Shown here: piece by piece, positions 10,902 through 23,603 of the stretch | How the letters are laid out: each line of letters opens with the position of its first letter | Position numbering within the stretch: position 1 is the stretch's first letter | DNA from: Hemileia vastatrix | Lineage: Eukaryota > Basidiomycota > Pucciniomycetes > Pucciniales > Zaghouaniaceae | DNA: 64,000 nucleotides | Direction: 5' to 3' | Assembly: GCA_030280995.1 (NCBI GenBank) | Contig: JASXTE010000015.1 | Coordinates: 21,162,501-21,226,500 of the forward strand | Program-made: the position numbers and the translations under genes | The notes under the pieces: model-generated | The model's input: the letters and a program-made list of their open reading frames with translations, nothing else | What the model was told of the DNA's origin: nothing | Database searches by the model: none

Positions 10902-12811
10902 ATGGAAGAAGATTTAATAGACATGTAAGTTCATGTTTTGCTTATCATTTTTCTATATTTCTTTAATACTTTCTCAACCATTATATTATTAATATGAAAA
11001 GTAAAACATCATCTCGTACTTGCTGAAAGCATACAGGATAATGTTCTGCTTTTCATAATAATAATTAGATTGTTTGTACTTTACCTTTAATTTATTGATT
11101 TTCAAGTTGTTTCAAAGTCTCCTACTTGCTGAAAGCATACAGGACAATGCTACAATTTAAAAATTAATAATTTATTGAAGTATAACTTTCTAAGTCAATA
11201 TATTGATCAGAGCAAGATTTTTCATTTTATATATGTGGATATCATAATTCCGTAAATTTTTTAATATTACTAGTGTATTGGAGTTATACTTTCATTATAT
11301 TATTAATATTAAGTGTAGAGCCAAATCTCCTACTTGCTGAATGCATACAGGATAAAGCTATACTCTTTATATGTATAATTTAATAAAGTATACCTTTGAA
11401 ACGCTTTCTTAATATTTGAAATAAAGAAAAAGTATACAAATTTACTAATATGTAGATATGCTAACTTTTGTATTTCTAATATTGAAGATATGATAAAGTT
11501 AAAGGTATCATTGACTGATAATTGAAATTATGTTACTATTTTCTAATTTTTGATTTTTTTCTATTTTAAATCAAAATTGAATTCTCTTAGGATTGAACCA
11601 TCAATGAGTAATGATTTGAAAAAAAAAACGGCCAGGGAAGAACTCTAACAATAGCTGGGCAAAAGACATTGCTACTGGAATGAAACTTGTAAACGCTCTT
11701 GGAATGGATACAAACGGGAAGAAGCCACATTTCTATGCACGATCTTATGCAAATAATATGACAGATTGCAATAATTATTACAATTTTTTTCCTGGATGTA
11801 GTATTTATAAACCAAAAGGTGTCTTAATACCTAATGTTCTTTTGAAGACTTTTGAAATTCATGAGCTCAAAGAACTAGATATGTTAGAAACTACGGTGCA
11901 ATGCATTAAGGATCTTTCTTACTGCGAACATGAAATTAAAAATAATCGTTATCATCAAAGAGCTGGTGGTTTTGGAAAAATGTTTGGTGGTGGCTTTATT
12001 TTACATAGAAAGAAATCTTTACATATTCGTAAGTATCACTTTTTTAATTTAAATACTGAATTTTTGAATGCTTTTCCTTGCAGATGAATACACTGATGAT
12101 ATTTTAAAAATGGATGAATATAAAAAACGAATGAAGAGGATTGCAATGTACTTTGAATATTTTTTTAAAAAAATATCATATGTAAAGTACAATGAGGCAA
12201 CTTATCTTTGCGCAAAACTTGGTATTCCTGGATTTTCAAAAGTTTCTAGTGAAGGAGAGGGTGTACTGTTTGCTAGTAATTTAACTTGGACATCTGGAGG
12301 GAATAGTAATGGGTTCTCTAATGAGGTTCATCTCGATAAGGATGCAAGTGAGTATACTTTAGGAATATTTTTTCCTAAAGATACAGAAAAAAACACCATT
12401 CATATGAAGTATGATAAGACCCAACCACGACAAATAGGTGGAGAACTTATGTTTCCCGAAATTCGAAGTAAAATCAACTTTGAAGCAACTAATGGAATAA
12501 CAGTGACATTATGGCCTGCCAATAAACTAAGGCATTTTACCTCAAGATGTCATGAAATTCCTGGCTTCACTAGGATAGGTTCTTCTATTCAAATCAGCAC
12601 TAGACTTTTTCATGCTATAGAAAAGCTTAATGTTTTTGATATTGATATTTCAGAATACTTAGAAATTAAAAAAGAAAAATTTAGGTTAGAATATTTGATT
12701 AGTGCTTTGAGAGTTTTTTTGAAAAGAGATGACTTAATAGAGGAAGAAATAGAATCAGAAAAGTATTATTTATCTAATGATAAGACAAATCTAAAAAATC
12801 TAGATATATAA
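10902..12811 (+). CDS. Tet-like 2OG-Fe(II) dioxygenase (TET/JBP superfamily)
   Basis: Predicted nuclear Fe(II)/2-oxoglutarate dioxygenase; TET/JBP family members oxidise the methyl group of modified DNA bases (5mC, or T in JBP). The last exon (12084-12811) shows the metal-binding HxD in EVHLDKDASEYTLGIFFP (His at 12329, Asp at 12335), a GGELMFPE strand, the distal metal His in RHFTS (12533) and, 13 residues later, the 2OG-binding Arg in TRIGSSIQIS (12572). The His-to-Arg spacing is close to that in TET2 and JBP1. A clean intron (12029-12083, GTAAGT..TTGCAG) joins it in phase to 11591-12028. A first exon ATGGAAGAAG at 10902-10924 with GTAAGT donor is plausible. Joined directly, it is out of frame with the KNSNNSWAKD frame, because of the A10 run at 11619-11628 or a missed exon. 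The start is therefore uncertain, and the catalytic core looks intact. Rust genomes hold many such genes. Confidence 0.75.
11013..11360 (+). repeat. Three copies of a 34-bp motif in the first intron of the Tet-like gene
   Basis: CTCCTACTTGCTGAAAGCATACAGGA-like copies start at 11013, 11119 and 11327, spaced 106 and 208 bp (about twice 104). This fits a tandem array with one lost unit. Each copy looks like a 3' splice site: a GCTGAAA branch-like element, then ACAG about ten bases on. Confidence 0.6.
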
Positions 12812-13610
12812 ATATTAAAAATTTATATTATATATACACAACTTAATGCAAATTTAAAAATGATAAATACTGGGAATAGCTGTAAAATTTTCAGTTTTGA
12901 TAATTATAGTATTATCTATTTTTTTTATTTGTGAAATAAAATAATTTTTTTTCATAATATTATGAGAAAATTTGATTTACTTTTGAGGAAATATATAAGT
13001 TGTGAAATCTTTAAATTTCATTTTTATTAAATTGGTGGCAAAGGTTCTAAAATAAAAAAAACTATAATAAAGAATTTGAAATATATTAGCCATAAAAATG
13101 TGCTATTAATGCTACCAAATTAACTGTATAGTATTTTAGGTCAAACAGGCTTATTAATGAAAAAGTTAATAATAAAGAGTTGAAGAAAGAATTTTGAATC
13201 AATAATAGATTAAATTGTATTTTTTTAAGAATGTACTCATTTAATTATTTAAATTGTTCTACTTCTGATTAAAAATGTTACATTCAACAAAAATATTTGA
13301 AATAATTAATAGATTATATAATATTAAAGGTAAAGTAACAAAACTAGAGCAGTTATCATATTTTTATATAAACAATAAAATATTTAAGAATTTAATACAA
13401 GTATTTGAAATCATATAAGTAGATTTTAAAATCTTTGTTATTGCTGGACTTACAATAATTTTTTTTAATAATTAATTTAGAAAATCATGTCAAAGGTTAT
13501 TTAATAAATTTCAAAGATGGTAACATTTTTGACGTATTTGAATGAAAATAACTTGAATTATACAAGATAAATCATATAGACAGAACTTTATCTATTTACA
13601 TGTTGGAATA
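12812..13610. other. Noncoding spacer between convergent genes
   Basis: AT-rich sequence between the stop of the Tet-like gene and the 3' end of gene X. I see no gene or clear terminator. Confidence 0.4.
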
Positions 13611-14195
13611 TTAATTTTTTGAAAGGCTATGTTTAGCAAAAAAAGGTGATACTGGCTGAATGGAGCTCCAGTGATTAAGAAAATCTGCAGAAATAGCCCT
13701 AGCAATTCCCAGAGGTCTTGGGGTATCAAAGTTTAAAGGAAATGGATCACACTTGCCTATAAAAGGTTTTATTAATGTTAAAATATAGTTATTTAAATTT
13801 TTCCAAATTATTTCTTCCATCAAATGATTTTTTTTTCATGTAAATTAAGAAACTTAACTTCTGATATTACCTCCAAGCAATCAGCTGCTGAAGCCAATCT
13901 ATGATCTTGAGAGCTCAGAAATAAACCACGGACACCATCGATTATATAGAGTGTGAAAGATTGATATCAGTGGTGGGAGTATTCAGAATTTATTTTGTTT
14001 AGTGCAGCCATTTGTTTCTGTCTCATTATAGTCAATTCAGTATTTTTGTTTTTCTCACTTGATTGTTGAGCTTCGCTAGTCTTACCACTTGATATTGTTG
14101 CAGCACAATATTTTGATTTAAGAATAATAATTGACATAATTATATCAATGATAATATTGCTGATTTGAAGAAGAGTTGACATTGATATATCACGG
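13611..14195 (-). pseudogene. Gene X, 3' part (separated from its 5' part by Gypsy-1)
   Basis: Downstream fragment of the gene whose upstream exons lie at 26245-28595. From 14195 the minus frame runs on from the frame that stops at the other Gypsy-1 border: with the element and one copy of its ACGG/CCGT target duplication removed, the codons meet without a shift. The fragment reads DISMSTLLQISNIIID, then a hydrophobic stretch and a Ser/Lys/Gln-rich segment, to a TGA at 13967. Gene-like sequence continues past it (LYIIDGVRGLFLSSQD) to a probable GGAG|GTAATATC intron, and a last exon near 13823-13611 with LNFDTPRPLGIARAISADF. No family is recognised. The in-frame TGA and the insertion make this copy a pseudogene. 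Confidence 0.65.
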
Positions 14196-15296
14196 TATGG
14201 TAAGGTAAACTCTTACAGTCGCCTTGCTGTAAGCAGAATCCGGAGGAGATATGTGGATTTAGCTGAAAACCCCGTCCTTCCAATAAAAATAACAAAGTAG
14301 GTGTTCTAAATCACTAAGCTAATCAATCTACTTGGATCTGATTAATAAAAATAATGAAACTCTAAAATATTTAACGCTTATTGAGATTTAAATAAAAGTG
14401 GCTGTTGAGAAAAGAAATACTGATAACAACAATTAAGGTGTACCAGTGAAAGATCTGAAAAGATTGACTTTTATGTTTTTATAATAATTTGAATTTTATA
14501 AGACAACAATAATAAATTCCCAGCGACGAAGACCTTTCTAAAGATACCCTGTATGAAGTGTGTTTTAAATTGTTGAATAGTATTTCTAAAATGTTAAATA
14601 TAAAAAAATATAAAGTTATAAGGGTATTACAATTTATTTAATTTGTTGAGTAAATAAAAAATGTGACCGTGGTGGTTAAAGATTAAGCTGTATGATGTGT
14701 CCCCCCTCTCGATTTCGAGTTTGAGAAGCGCTTAAGTATTCCTAGTCACGTGCCTAAGTTTTCCCCTCCAGAGCTCTTCCAGAGTCAATCCGGAGCCCGT
14801 ACGGAGTCCGTACAGAGTCCGTCCGGACTTCCGGACTCAATTAGAACCTTCAAACTATAATAAAAAATCTAGAAAAATTACACATAATAGAGCTACTTCC
14901 CCTTTACATACCAAACTAATTTTCGTAGTCTGCGCAGCTCTAATTACCCCGTGAAAATTCATCGAAGTTAAGTAATTTCTGAAAACGTAAATATTTCTAT
15001 AAAACTTTAAAATTCATTTAAAAATATAAGAAAAATAGTAAAAATTCTGGGAAAATTTCCCAAGGTTCTTGAGTGACTCGACTTGATACTTATAAATTTT
15101 TCAGACCATAAAAATAAGCTTTCTCCGTAAAATAAATTATTTTTGTGTAGGCATTTGCTCATGACCAATTTCTTCATATTTTAAACTCCAATAAATTAAA
15201 TAAAACCCTTTTATAAAAAATAATAATGCCAATCTTGCACGCCGTAATAACTCCATTTACATATTTAGGTGCCGTACTAAACTTTAGGCTACCACA
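14196..15296 (-). repeat. Gypsy-1 3' LTR
   Basis: In element sense it starts TGTGGTAGCC at 15296 and ends CCTTACCATA at 14196. It matches 25144-26244 almost throughout. The terminal TA was assigned to the LTR because it is shared by both copies and gives matching ACGG flanks. Confidence 0.9.
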
Positions 15297-15308
15297 TCCT
15301 CCCTCCAA
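15297..15308 (-). other. Gypsy-1 polypurine tract
   Basis: The minus strand reads GGAGGGAGGA directly before the 3' LTR. This is the expected plus-strand primer position for an LTR retroelement. Confidence 0.7.
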
Positions 15309-18054
15309 TCGAGAATGTCCCCATTTTTATAACTTTGCATAAGTGGTTGAGAAATTCCAAAAGAATTATCTTCTCTAATAAAATAATTTGATAAATTTGT
15401 TTTAGCTGGTCTTCTTTTAAATCTTTATAATAAAAACGTTGTTTCTTCTTCTCTGGCTTGATATAACATAAAATAAAATAAAATAAATCTTGTGATGATT
15501 CCACTACGAGAGCAAGGTTTGAATCCCTTCAGACTCCCATATACCAGTCTTCCTTCTTGTCACAGCATTGAGAGAGTGGATCTTCCTATGAGCCGAATAC
15601 TCCTGATTCCAACCTCATAGGGCCCCCCACTGAGCCTAATTCTATGATTCCAATCTCGCCATAAGGTCCTCCAAGCTTCACACCAAAAAAAAATGGCCTA
15701 ACTATGAGGCACTAAAAAAAATCATTCCCTAAAATCCAACTACCATCCTAACTTCTGATTCCTTCATCACATTTTTCAAACTTTGCTATACAGCAAACCC
15801 ATAAAATACTTTTGCCAGGCTTCCAATAATAATATTAACCTTAGACCATGTTAAAGCGCCACAAATTTCACCTAATTAACCATTATGCTTTCCTTAGCAT
15901 CATCACCACCTAAAATTTTAACCTCCTAAAGCTATCAGCACCCAATTCCAGAAATAATTGAATAACCAGTTTAGAGTCTTAGTGGACAGTGATAAATTAA
16001 AAGATTGAATTGAGTTATCCAAACAAGATTGACATTCCAGTTTAAAGTCTTGGTGGACCAAACATATAATCGATTGCCAGTTTATGGTCTTGGTGGACCA
16101 AAGATCGTTTAAGTGCATAAATATCTTGATATATTCCTAAGTAAGGCCTAGGCTTGACCAAAGATTGAATAAATTTGATAATCCAGTTTAATGTCATAGT
16201 GGACCAAACATTTGATCAACAAGTAATCCAGTATAAGGCCATAGTGGTCCAATGAATGTTGAATTATCCTGCAGATATTAATTTTCCAGTTTAAAGTCAT
16301 AGTGGACTAAAACAATGAATGAACTGCCAGTTTAAAGTCATGGTGGACCAAACATTTAATCGATAAGAAATCCAGTTTAAGGTCATGGTGGACCCAAAAG
16401 CTTGATAACAGTCCAGTTTAAGGTCTTGGTGGACCTAACATTTGATTTATATAAAAGAAATCCATCTCCGAAAATATCCATAAAATCTTGATTATCATTG
16501 AAATTTAGTTTAAAGTCTTGAAGGACTAACAGCTCCAATATAAAATCTTTAATGACAGTCTTGAAAATTAGCCAGTTTAAAGTCTTGGAGGACTAACAGC
16601 TCCAAAATTTGTATAAAAACCTTAAGGAAAGTCTTGAACAGTAGCCAGTTTAAAGTCTTGGAGGACTAACAGATCCAAAAAATGTATAAAAAACCTTAAA
16701 GAACGTCTTGAACAGTAGCCAGTTTAAAGTCTTGGAGGACTAACAGATCCAAAATACGTGTAAAAAAACCTTAAAGAACGTCTTGAAGAGTAGCTAGTTT
16801 AAAGTCTTGGAGGACTAACAGATGTCTTGAAGTAAAATCCCATAGGTATTGAGTTTCCCTAGACCCTGTTTCCTGTCTAAACTATATGAATAAACTAAAA
16901 AAGAAGGAAGACTGAAAAATAAAACTAAGAAATATAATAAAAATTTTTGATTTAATTAATTAATTTTTTCATTTTTTTTTTTTTTTATAATTTTATTATT
17001 ATTATTATTATTATTTTTTTTTTTATTATTATTTTTTTTTTTTTTTTTTTTTTTTCATTTTTATTTTATTTTTATTTTTTTTTTTAATTTAATAATTTTT
17101 TTTTTTTTTAAATTTAAAATAAAAGATTTTAGAAATGATAGTTTTGAAATAAAAGTTAAAATTTAATTTTTAAAGAAAGATAAATGAATGTGAAATAAGA
17201 AAGATAAAAAAAAGTAATAAAAAAGAATTATCAAAATTAAAATTTTTAAAAGATGCCCCCCGGCCATTTGATGAGCCGTACCCTCGACATCATACCCACA
17301 TCCAAGTGCAACTTGATGTGGTTACACAATTTTGAGAAATTGAAAAGAAAAGAAAATAAATGAAGGTTTTTAGAAGATAATTTTTATAATGATGATCACT
17401 GGGTGGGCTCCCTCCAATTTATAAAAATGATTAGAGACCACCAGTGAGCATCACCTTTACATTAATTCATAATATATATTAAAGAAATGAAATCACAATC
17501 TAACATAAAAATCAAAAACAAAATAAAAAAAATCTTGAATCAGGCGTTGAGAGTGGTGTCTCTTGATTCGTTCCAGTTTATACTCTTAGTGGACTTCCTA
17601 AAATTAAAAGACAAATCCAGGATTCAACTAGAAACAAGGAAAATTTTGGAAACAAACATTATGGGGTAATTGTGTATAGAGCAGCCAGCCCATCAATTAC
17701 CCCCACACTTGCCAATATTTAATTAAGAAGGTTCCCCTGTGAACACTTCTTCCAATAAATTTTAAAATTTTTCCAACACTATCTTCACCCATATTTTAAG
17801 AATTTTAAATTTTGAAAATTTTCAATGAAGGTTTTCTCGTATTTTGTTATGTTTCATCACAGTTTCGTTGCCCATATACAGTGTAATGATAGTAAAGTAT
17901 TTTTGATAAAAATAAGAAGATAGTTTATACTCGTTGCGGAGGTATCCATAAAATTTCGTAGATACCATAGTTTATCCTCATTGCGGAGGTATAAATTTAA
18001 TAAAAGTCATTAAAATTGTAGTTTATCCTCATTTCGGAGTTCGTCCATATAATT
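15309..18054 (-). repeat. Gypsy-1 long 3' untranslated region with an array of a 22-bp motif
   Basis: About 2.7 kb with no supported gene lies between the integrase stop and the 3' LTR. From about 15968 to 16815 a motif like CCAGTTTAAAGTCTTGGAGG (plus-strand spelling) recurs about every 40-75 bp. The same motif as TAGTTTATCCTCATTGCGG recurs at 17922-18085, and a lone copy sits near 17572. Related copies occur inside pol at 19722-19800 and 21780-22100. At least 25 copies are visible in the element. Confidence 0.8.
16968..17115. repeat. T-rich low-complexity tract
   Basis: Near-continuous T runs with interspersed ATT repeats inside the Gypsy-1 3' UTR. On the element's sense strand this is an A-rich tract. 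Confidence 0.85.
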
Positions 18055-21000
18055 TCATAAATGTCGTAGTTTATCCTCATTGCGGAGGAAGACTTCGGCA
18101 CTCCTGGTGCCTCTAGGATAGAACCGTTTCACTTGATCGGCTGCTACTCTCTTCTTTAATACTACTCCATCCAACTCTTCTAGCACATATGAACCGCCGG
18201 AAACTTGCTCCTTGATTTTATACGGTCCATTCCACCTATCTGCAAACATCTTTCCCCATTGACTCTCTAGAGTTCTATTATACACCAAGACCATATCACC
18301 TGGGTTCAAAGGTTTCCTTAATCGATGTGCCAACCGCTCATCCCAATATCTAACTGATTGATTTCGGATCTTCATCATCCGTGAATATGCCTTTTCTATA
18401 TATTCTTCTTTCTTTTCTAGCTGCATCATTCTTGCACACAATAATTCTTCAGTAGTTTTGACCGTGTCCCAGTCAACTCCAAGATATGATTCAGCTTCTA
18501 AATCAACCGGTAAAACTGCTTTCTGTCCAAAAATAAGTTCATATGGTGAAAATCCGGTCGTCCTTTTGGCAGTGATTTGATCAGCAAATAAAACTAAAGG
18601 TAAATAGTGCCTCCAATTTTCGGCACTTGTCCCACACATTTTAACTAAAGCATCCTTAATAACTTGATGCCCTCTTTCAACCATGCCTTCAGCTTCAGGA
18701 TAATATGGGGTTGCTACCCTAACCTTTAATCCAACTTTCAATACGGCCTCTTTAAACTCTGTCCCAAATTCAGGACCTCCATCTACCGTTACCAACTTCA
18801 TCACCCCATACCTATATACCCAATTATTCAAAAAAAATTCTGCCACATTTTTGGCAGTTAAATTAATAAGAGGCGCTGCCTCTACCCAACCAGATAAATC
18901 ATCTCTGGCCACAATTAAATATTTATACCGTCCCTCTTTTATATGAACGGCATCTAAACTAACTCTCCCAAAGAGCGTATATTCACCGGTCACGCGTCCA
19001 GGTTCTTTCGGCCTTAAATAACTTCCTCTTTGACATTCTTCGCATGACTGAACCCACTGTTTAACAGCCATCTTCATGCCAGGCCACCAGAATCAATCAG
19101 AAATTCTTCTAAACGTTTCTCCAACGCCTCTATGCCCGAGATCTTCATGCAGTGATTTCAAAACTAATTCTTGCCCCTTCTGTTGAGTTATAACTACTTG
19201 AGAATTTGGATACCTCCTCCTCATTAAACGTCGACCAGATAGGTAAAACGTAGATGACTTCCTCTTGATAGCCACCCATTCATCGTCTTCACACTCTTCT
19301 GGCCTCTCTAAAGTCAACAAATATTTGACTAACAAAAAATAAAAACCAGTCTGACCCCAGACTTCATCTTGAAAATCAATTAATATAACATCAATAGGGA
19401 CTTCTCTATCACCAATATCACCTGCACATGAATGAGCCAATAATCGTTGACCCCTAAATAAATCTTTAATTGAGCTATGTCGACGTTTTTCTTCTGAACC
19501 TTTGGATCCTTCAAAAACCATATTTGAAAATACCTCTTTCTCTTTATCCACCCTTTTATTTAAATTCTCTAATTCTCCAACATATACATCATTCCTTAAT
19601 TTACTACTATCCCACACTACCAATCCATCTTCCTCTACATACACCACATATTCTTCTACCTCCTCTCTGCCGAATTTATCTACACCTTTTCCAACACCTT
19701 TATTAACATAAAAACTATTTTCCAGTTTATCCTCTTGGTGGAGGTCATCATCACCATAATCTAAACACAATAGTCCTGCCAGTTTAACCTCATGGGGGAG
19801 GTATGGAAAGTCTTCAGCTCCTTTAGTGCTGGCTTTGATAATAGGTATATCTTCATCGAACTCTTCTGAGTCTGAATCTTCTTCAGTGGGTGGTCTCCTT
19901 GATAAACCATCTGGAATAGTAAAAGTTTTGCCAGGCTTATGAACTAAATCGAACGAAAAATGTTGAATAAAAGCTACCCATCTCGTCATGGGTGCGTTCG
20001 GTAAACTTGGGGAATTAATCATCTGGATTAACGATTTAGCATCCACTTGCAACTCAAAATGTTGCCCCCACAAAATATGCTGAAGTTTCTTCAGTATTTT
20101 TGCCACATCACATAATTCCAATTTTGGTTGTGAATATCTTGATTCGACCTCAGTAAATACTACAGATTCATACCTAACTGGCCTGATGTAACCAGCTTTA
20201 TCCATCTGAGACAAAACCGCCCCAGCTGCAACCTGACTTGAATCGACTGCTAAATAAGTTCTGCCAGAATCTTTTCCATAATCCAACTTGTGCAGGACTA
20301 AATCCTTCCCCACAACCTCCTTCAACTTCACAAACGCCTTCTCACACTCTTCATCCCAAACCCAGTCTGCATCCTTTCTCGTTAACCGTCTCAATGGAGC
20401 TGCCAATGAAGAAAAGTCCTTAATAAACATTCTAACATATACGCAAACGCCTAAAAACCCTCTTACTTCGGTTGTATTCTTGGGTCTTGGCCAGGACTGA
20501 ATTTTGTTAACTTTCTTCTTGGACATAATCCTACCCTCTCTACATACCAAATGGCCTAATATTTCTAAGGCTGGCACACAACATGAAAATTTTAAAGCTG
20601 AAATATTTAAACCAGCCTCTTCAATTCGAAACAAGATTCTTTCTAAAGTAATTGCAAACTCCCAAATGAATTTGCGTATCCCGGGATTCTCTTCCAACAC
20701 CTGGTTATCATAGTCGGTTGTTGGTCCCTTAATTCCTCCATCATCTATAAAGATTCCAGCATATTGTGGAATTTTGTCTTGAAGGATCCAAGCCATCTGA
20801 GCTTGATAAACTGCAACCAAATTTGTTGCTCCTTGAGTTAATCTTGTTAACTGTAAACGTCCTAGTGGCCTATCGAATGTAGTGAGAGGCCTTGAGTCCG
20901 GATGTAACTCTCTCTCATCATATCCACCCATAATATCTCCCAAACCATAACACACTCTCCCTGCAAATGCTTCAACAAACTCCTCAGCACTAGGCGGTAT

Positions 21001-22491
21001 CCCAGCATCCTTTATTGTAACCCTATTTAATTCCCTAAGATCATGAACAACTCTAAGCTTGCCATTCGGTTTCTTGATACAAAATACAGGACTAGAATAA
21101 CTTGATGTTGATTGCTCATACAGTCCAGTGCGTATCTGTTCTCTGACAACTTCAATATAGGCTTCTTTTAATGCAGCTGGAATAGGAATCGGTTTCTGCT
21201 GCCATGGTTCATGACATACCACAGGAATCTTGTAAGGCTCCCCATAGGAATGCTTCAACACACCCCTCTCCTCTTCTACAAAAGCAATGGCCTTCTCTCT
21301 CTTGACCATCACATCCAACAACAACTTCTTCTCTTCTCCAGAAAACCTTCCATCAGGTCCAAAATTAACAACACCCAGTCTCTCAAAAGTGATTCTTGAT
21401 GTCTCAGAAAATTCAGGCGGATTCTTTACCAAGGGACTTTCATAAGGATCTCTTGATAACCATGGTCTTCTCAAAGGTGGATTTAATTCATCAGGTAGCG
21501 GTTCATTAATAGGTCGAACTTTTTTTGCTACTTTCTTATATTTGGCTGCGTCCACATCTAAATTAACTTGAGGTAAAACATTTTCTTTTGTATCGCCATT
21601 AAAACTTTCATCAAATGAATCTTCTTCATCGTCAGAATCGGAATAAGAAAAATTAGAAAAATATTTTATTTCATTTTTAAATTTTACCCTTTTCTCCTTT
21701 CCCTCGTCTAATTTATAAACAGATTTTCCAACACCTTTGCTTCCCTTATCCAACAGTAAATCACCTGTAAAGAAAGTTGGCAGTTTAACCTCTTGCTGGA
21801 GGACCGGAATTGAATTTTCACAAAATATATTTTTTTGTGTTTTAACTATACTGAGATTTTTTATTGGATTTTGATAAGATTTTTGCAGTTTACCCTCTTG
21901 CTGGAGGTCCAAAATAGAAGGAGATTATTGCAGTTTAACCTCTTGCTGGAGGCCCAAAATAGAAGGAGATAATTGCAGTTTAACCTCTTGCTGGAGGTCC
22001 GGAATAACATTTTCACAAAAATTATTTTTTTGTGTTTTACTTATACTGAGATTTTTTATTGGATTTTGATGAGTTAATTGCAGTTTACCCTCGTGCTGGA
22101 GGTCATAAAACATACCCTTCCAATTTTTATCCAACCTAATTTGGCCCATTTTGCCTTTTTTACCATTTTTAAATTTAATAGAAAAACAGGGTAAATCCAA
22201 TAAACATATAGTAAATTCCATAACGTACTTGCACTCCAAAGTAATATTAACAGAAAATAATTGAGAATCCACTTGAATTATCTCCAAGTGAGCTGACCTA
22301 TTGCAATCCGGGATCTCATCCTGAGGAGAGATGACAACATTAGAGTGATCAGCCCCTGCTACCCCAAAAAATGAGGGCATCCATCCCTTTCCAACAAACA
22401 TAATTCTCCAGAAGCCGTCCGTTTTATATGCCGCTTCTTGGTGCAAACACAACACTGGCACAGAGTAGTAATCCCTGGCCGTGTTTCCCAA
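18055..22491 (-). pseudogene. pol: Gypsy-1 Pol: reverse transcriptase, RNase H, integrase (interrupted)
   Basis: One minus-strand frame covers three open segments, 22491-21925, 21912-19093 and 19077-18055, broken by TAA at 21925 and TGA at 19093. The central 939-residue segment holds RT with YSSPVFCIKKPNGKLRVVHDLREL and the catalytic FIDD (residues 388-391, Phe for the usual Tyr). RNase H follows, with TYLAVDSSQVAAGAVLSQ. The integrase zinc finger (HEDLGH...CEEC) straddles the TGA. The last 340-residue segment has the DDE core: Asp42 in VSLDAV, Asp99 in VTVDGGPEFG and Glu135 in YYPEAEGMVERG, with D-35-E spacing. The pol frame overlaps the protease frame by 133 nt (22359-22491), in a different frame. 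Short LQQEVKLQ peptides before RT are encoded by the 22-bp motif. Confidence 0.88.
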
Positions 22492-23603
22492 CCTTCATCT
22501 CCAGGAGGGGCTAACCGCATATGTAACCTCCACATATCTTCACCAGTGATCTCCAAACTAATCCCCATGCCAGCTTGATACCCTATCCTGGCCTCAAAAT
22601 CCATCAAAAAAGGACCACCAAGAACAGTTTTGACTGCTCCTCTGGCCACATAAAAGTGAACCTTACCAACAGATCCACCAATGCCTAACCTGACATGCTC
22701 AGCTGTACCCATCAGCTCTGTTTCATGCCCTCCAATGCCTCTGAGGTTTCCCCCAGTTCCACTTTTAATTGGCAAGCCTATACTCGTCGCTTGCTCCAAT
22801 GAAATTAAATTAATTTGAGACCCTGAATCGACCAAGGCCTTTACTTCTTTACCATTTAGAGTTACCACCAGGTAACCCAGGGGAGCGGAAAAATGCGTAT
22901 CCACATCTTCCCCAAACTTTTCAGCATTTTCACAAATATATTCCACCTCTCCAGTGGAAGCCCGACGCCTCGTCAAATGCTTCTTTTGCTTTTCAGCAAG
23001 CTCCGGACTAATCGTAAATAACTCCCCCAAAGATAAGGGAATCTGAAGTTGATTCACCCTATTCAAAACTGCGTCCATCGCATTAGCTTGACCAGAAACT
23101 ACTGGCCGCTCATACTGGACCTTTGATTTAACAACCTTGGCCCTGGGTATCTCTTGAGGTCCAACCGAGCCATCTTCACCCCCCATTATAACATCTTCAC
23201 TTTCTATAACCCTAACTCCGTCACCAGCTTCTTGCACTAATCCTGATCCATCGCTAGTCCTTCATACTCCCTCCATTGGGATGGGACCACTAAAACTTGG
23301 TCTGGGTAGAGACGCCAACGGTACGTCCTCCTCAGAATCTGAATCATCCTCTGGCATAGGCTCACCATTTAAATCAAACTTGCCATAACTAGGGGGCCCC
23401 ATATCAGCAATCCCCTTCTGCATTTTATATAATTTGTCCTTAGAGTAAGGGTTCAATTTGTTGGCAGCAGTTTGAGCACTAGAATTCTTGTCCTTAGAGT
23501 AAGGGTTCACTTTGTTATTGGCCTTGCCAGGATTAGCCCTCAATTGGCTCTGAATGCTACTTTTCGCCTTAGTAGCGGCTGCTCTTCTAGCAGCATTAAC
23601 ATC
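22359..23603 (-). pseudogene. Gypsy-1 retropepsin (aspartic protease) region
   Basis: Same frame as the C-terminal part of Gag. Two open segments, 23543-23262 and 23237-22359, are separated by a TGA at 23262-23264 and preceded by a TAA at 23604. Protease active site: ALVDSGSQINLISLEQA, followed by the flap-like GIGGHETELMGTAEH and a FLMDFEARIGYQAGMG region. This is the fold that cleaves Gag-Pol in the particle. Acidic and Pro-rich linker sequence with two NPYSKDK repeats lies upstream. The end overlaps the pol frame, so a frameshift event would be needed to make Pol. Confidence 0.85.
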
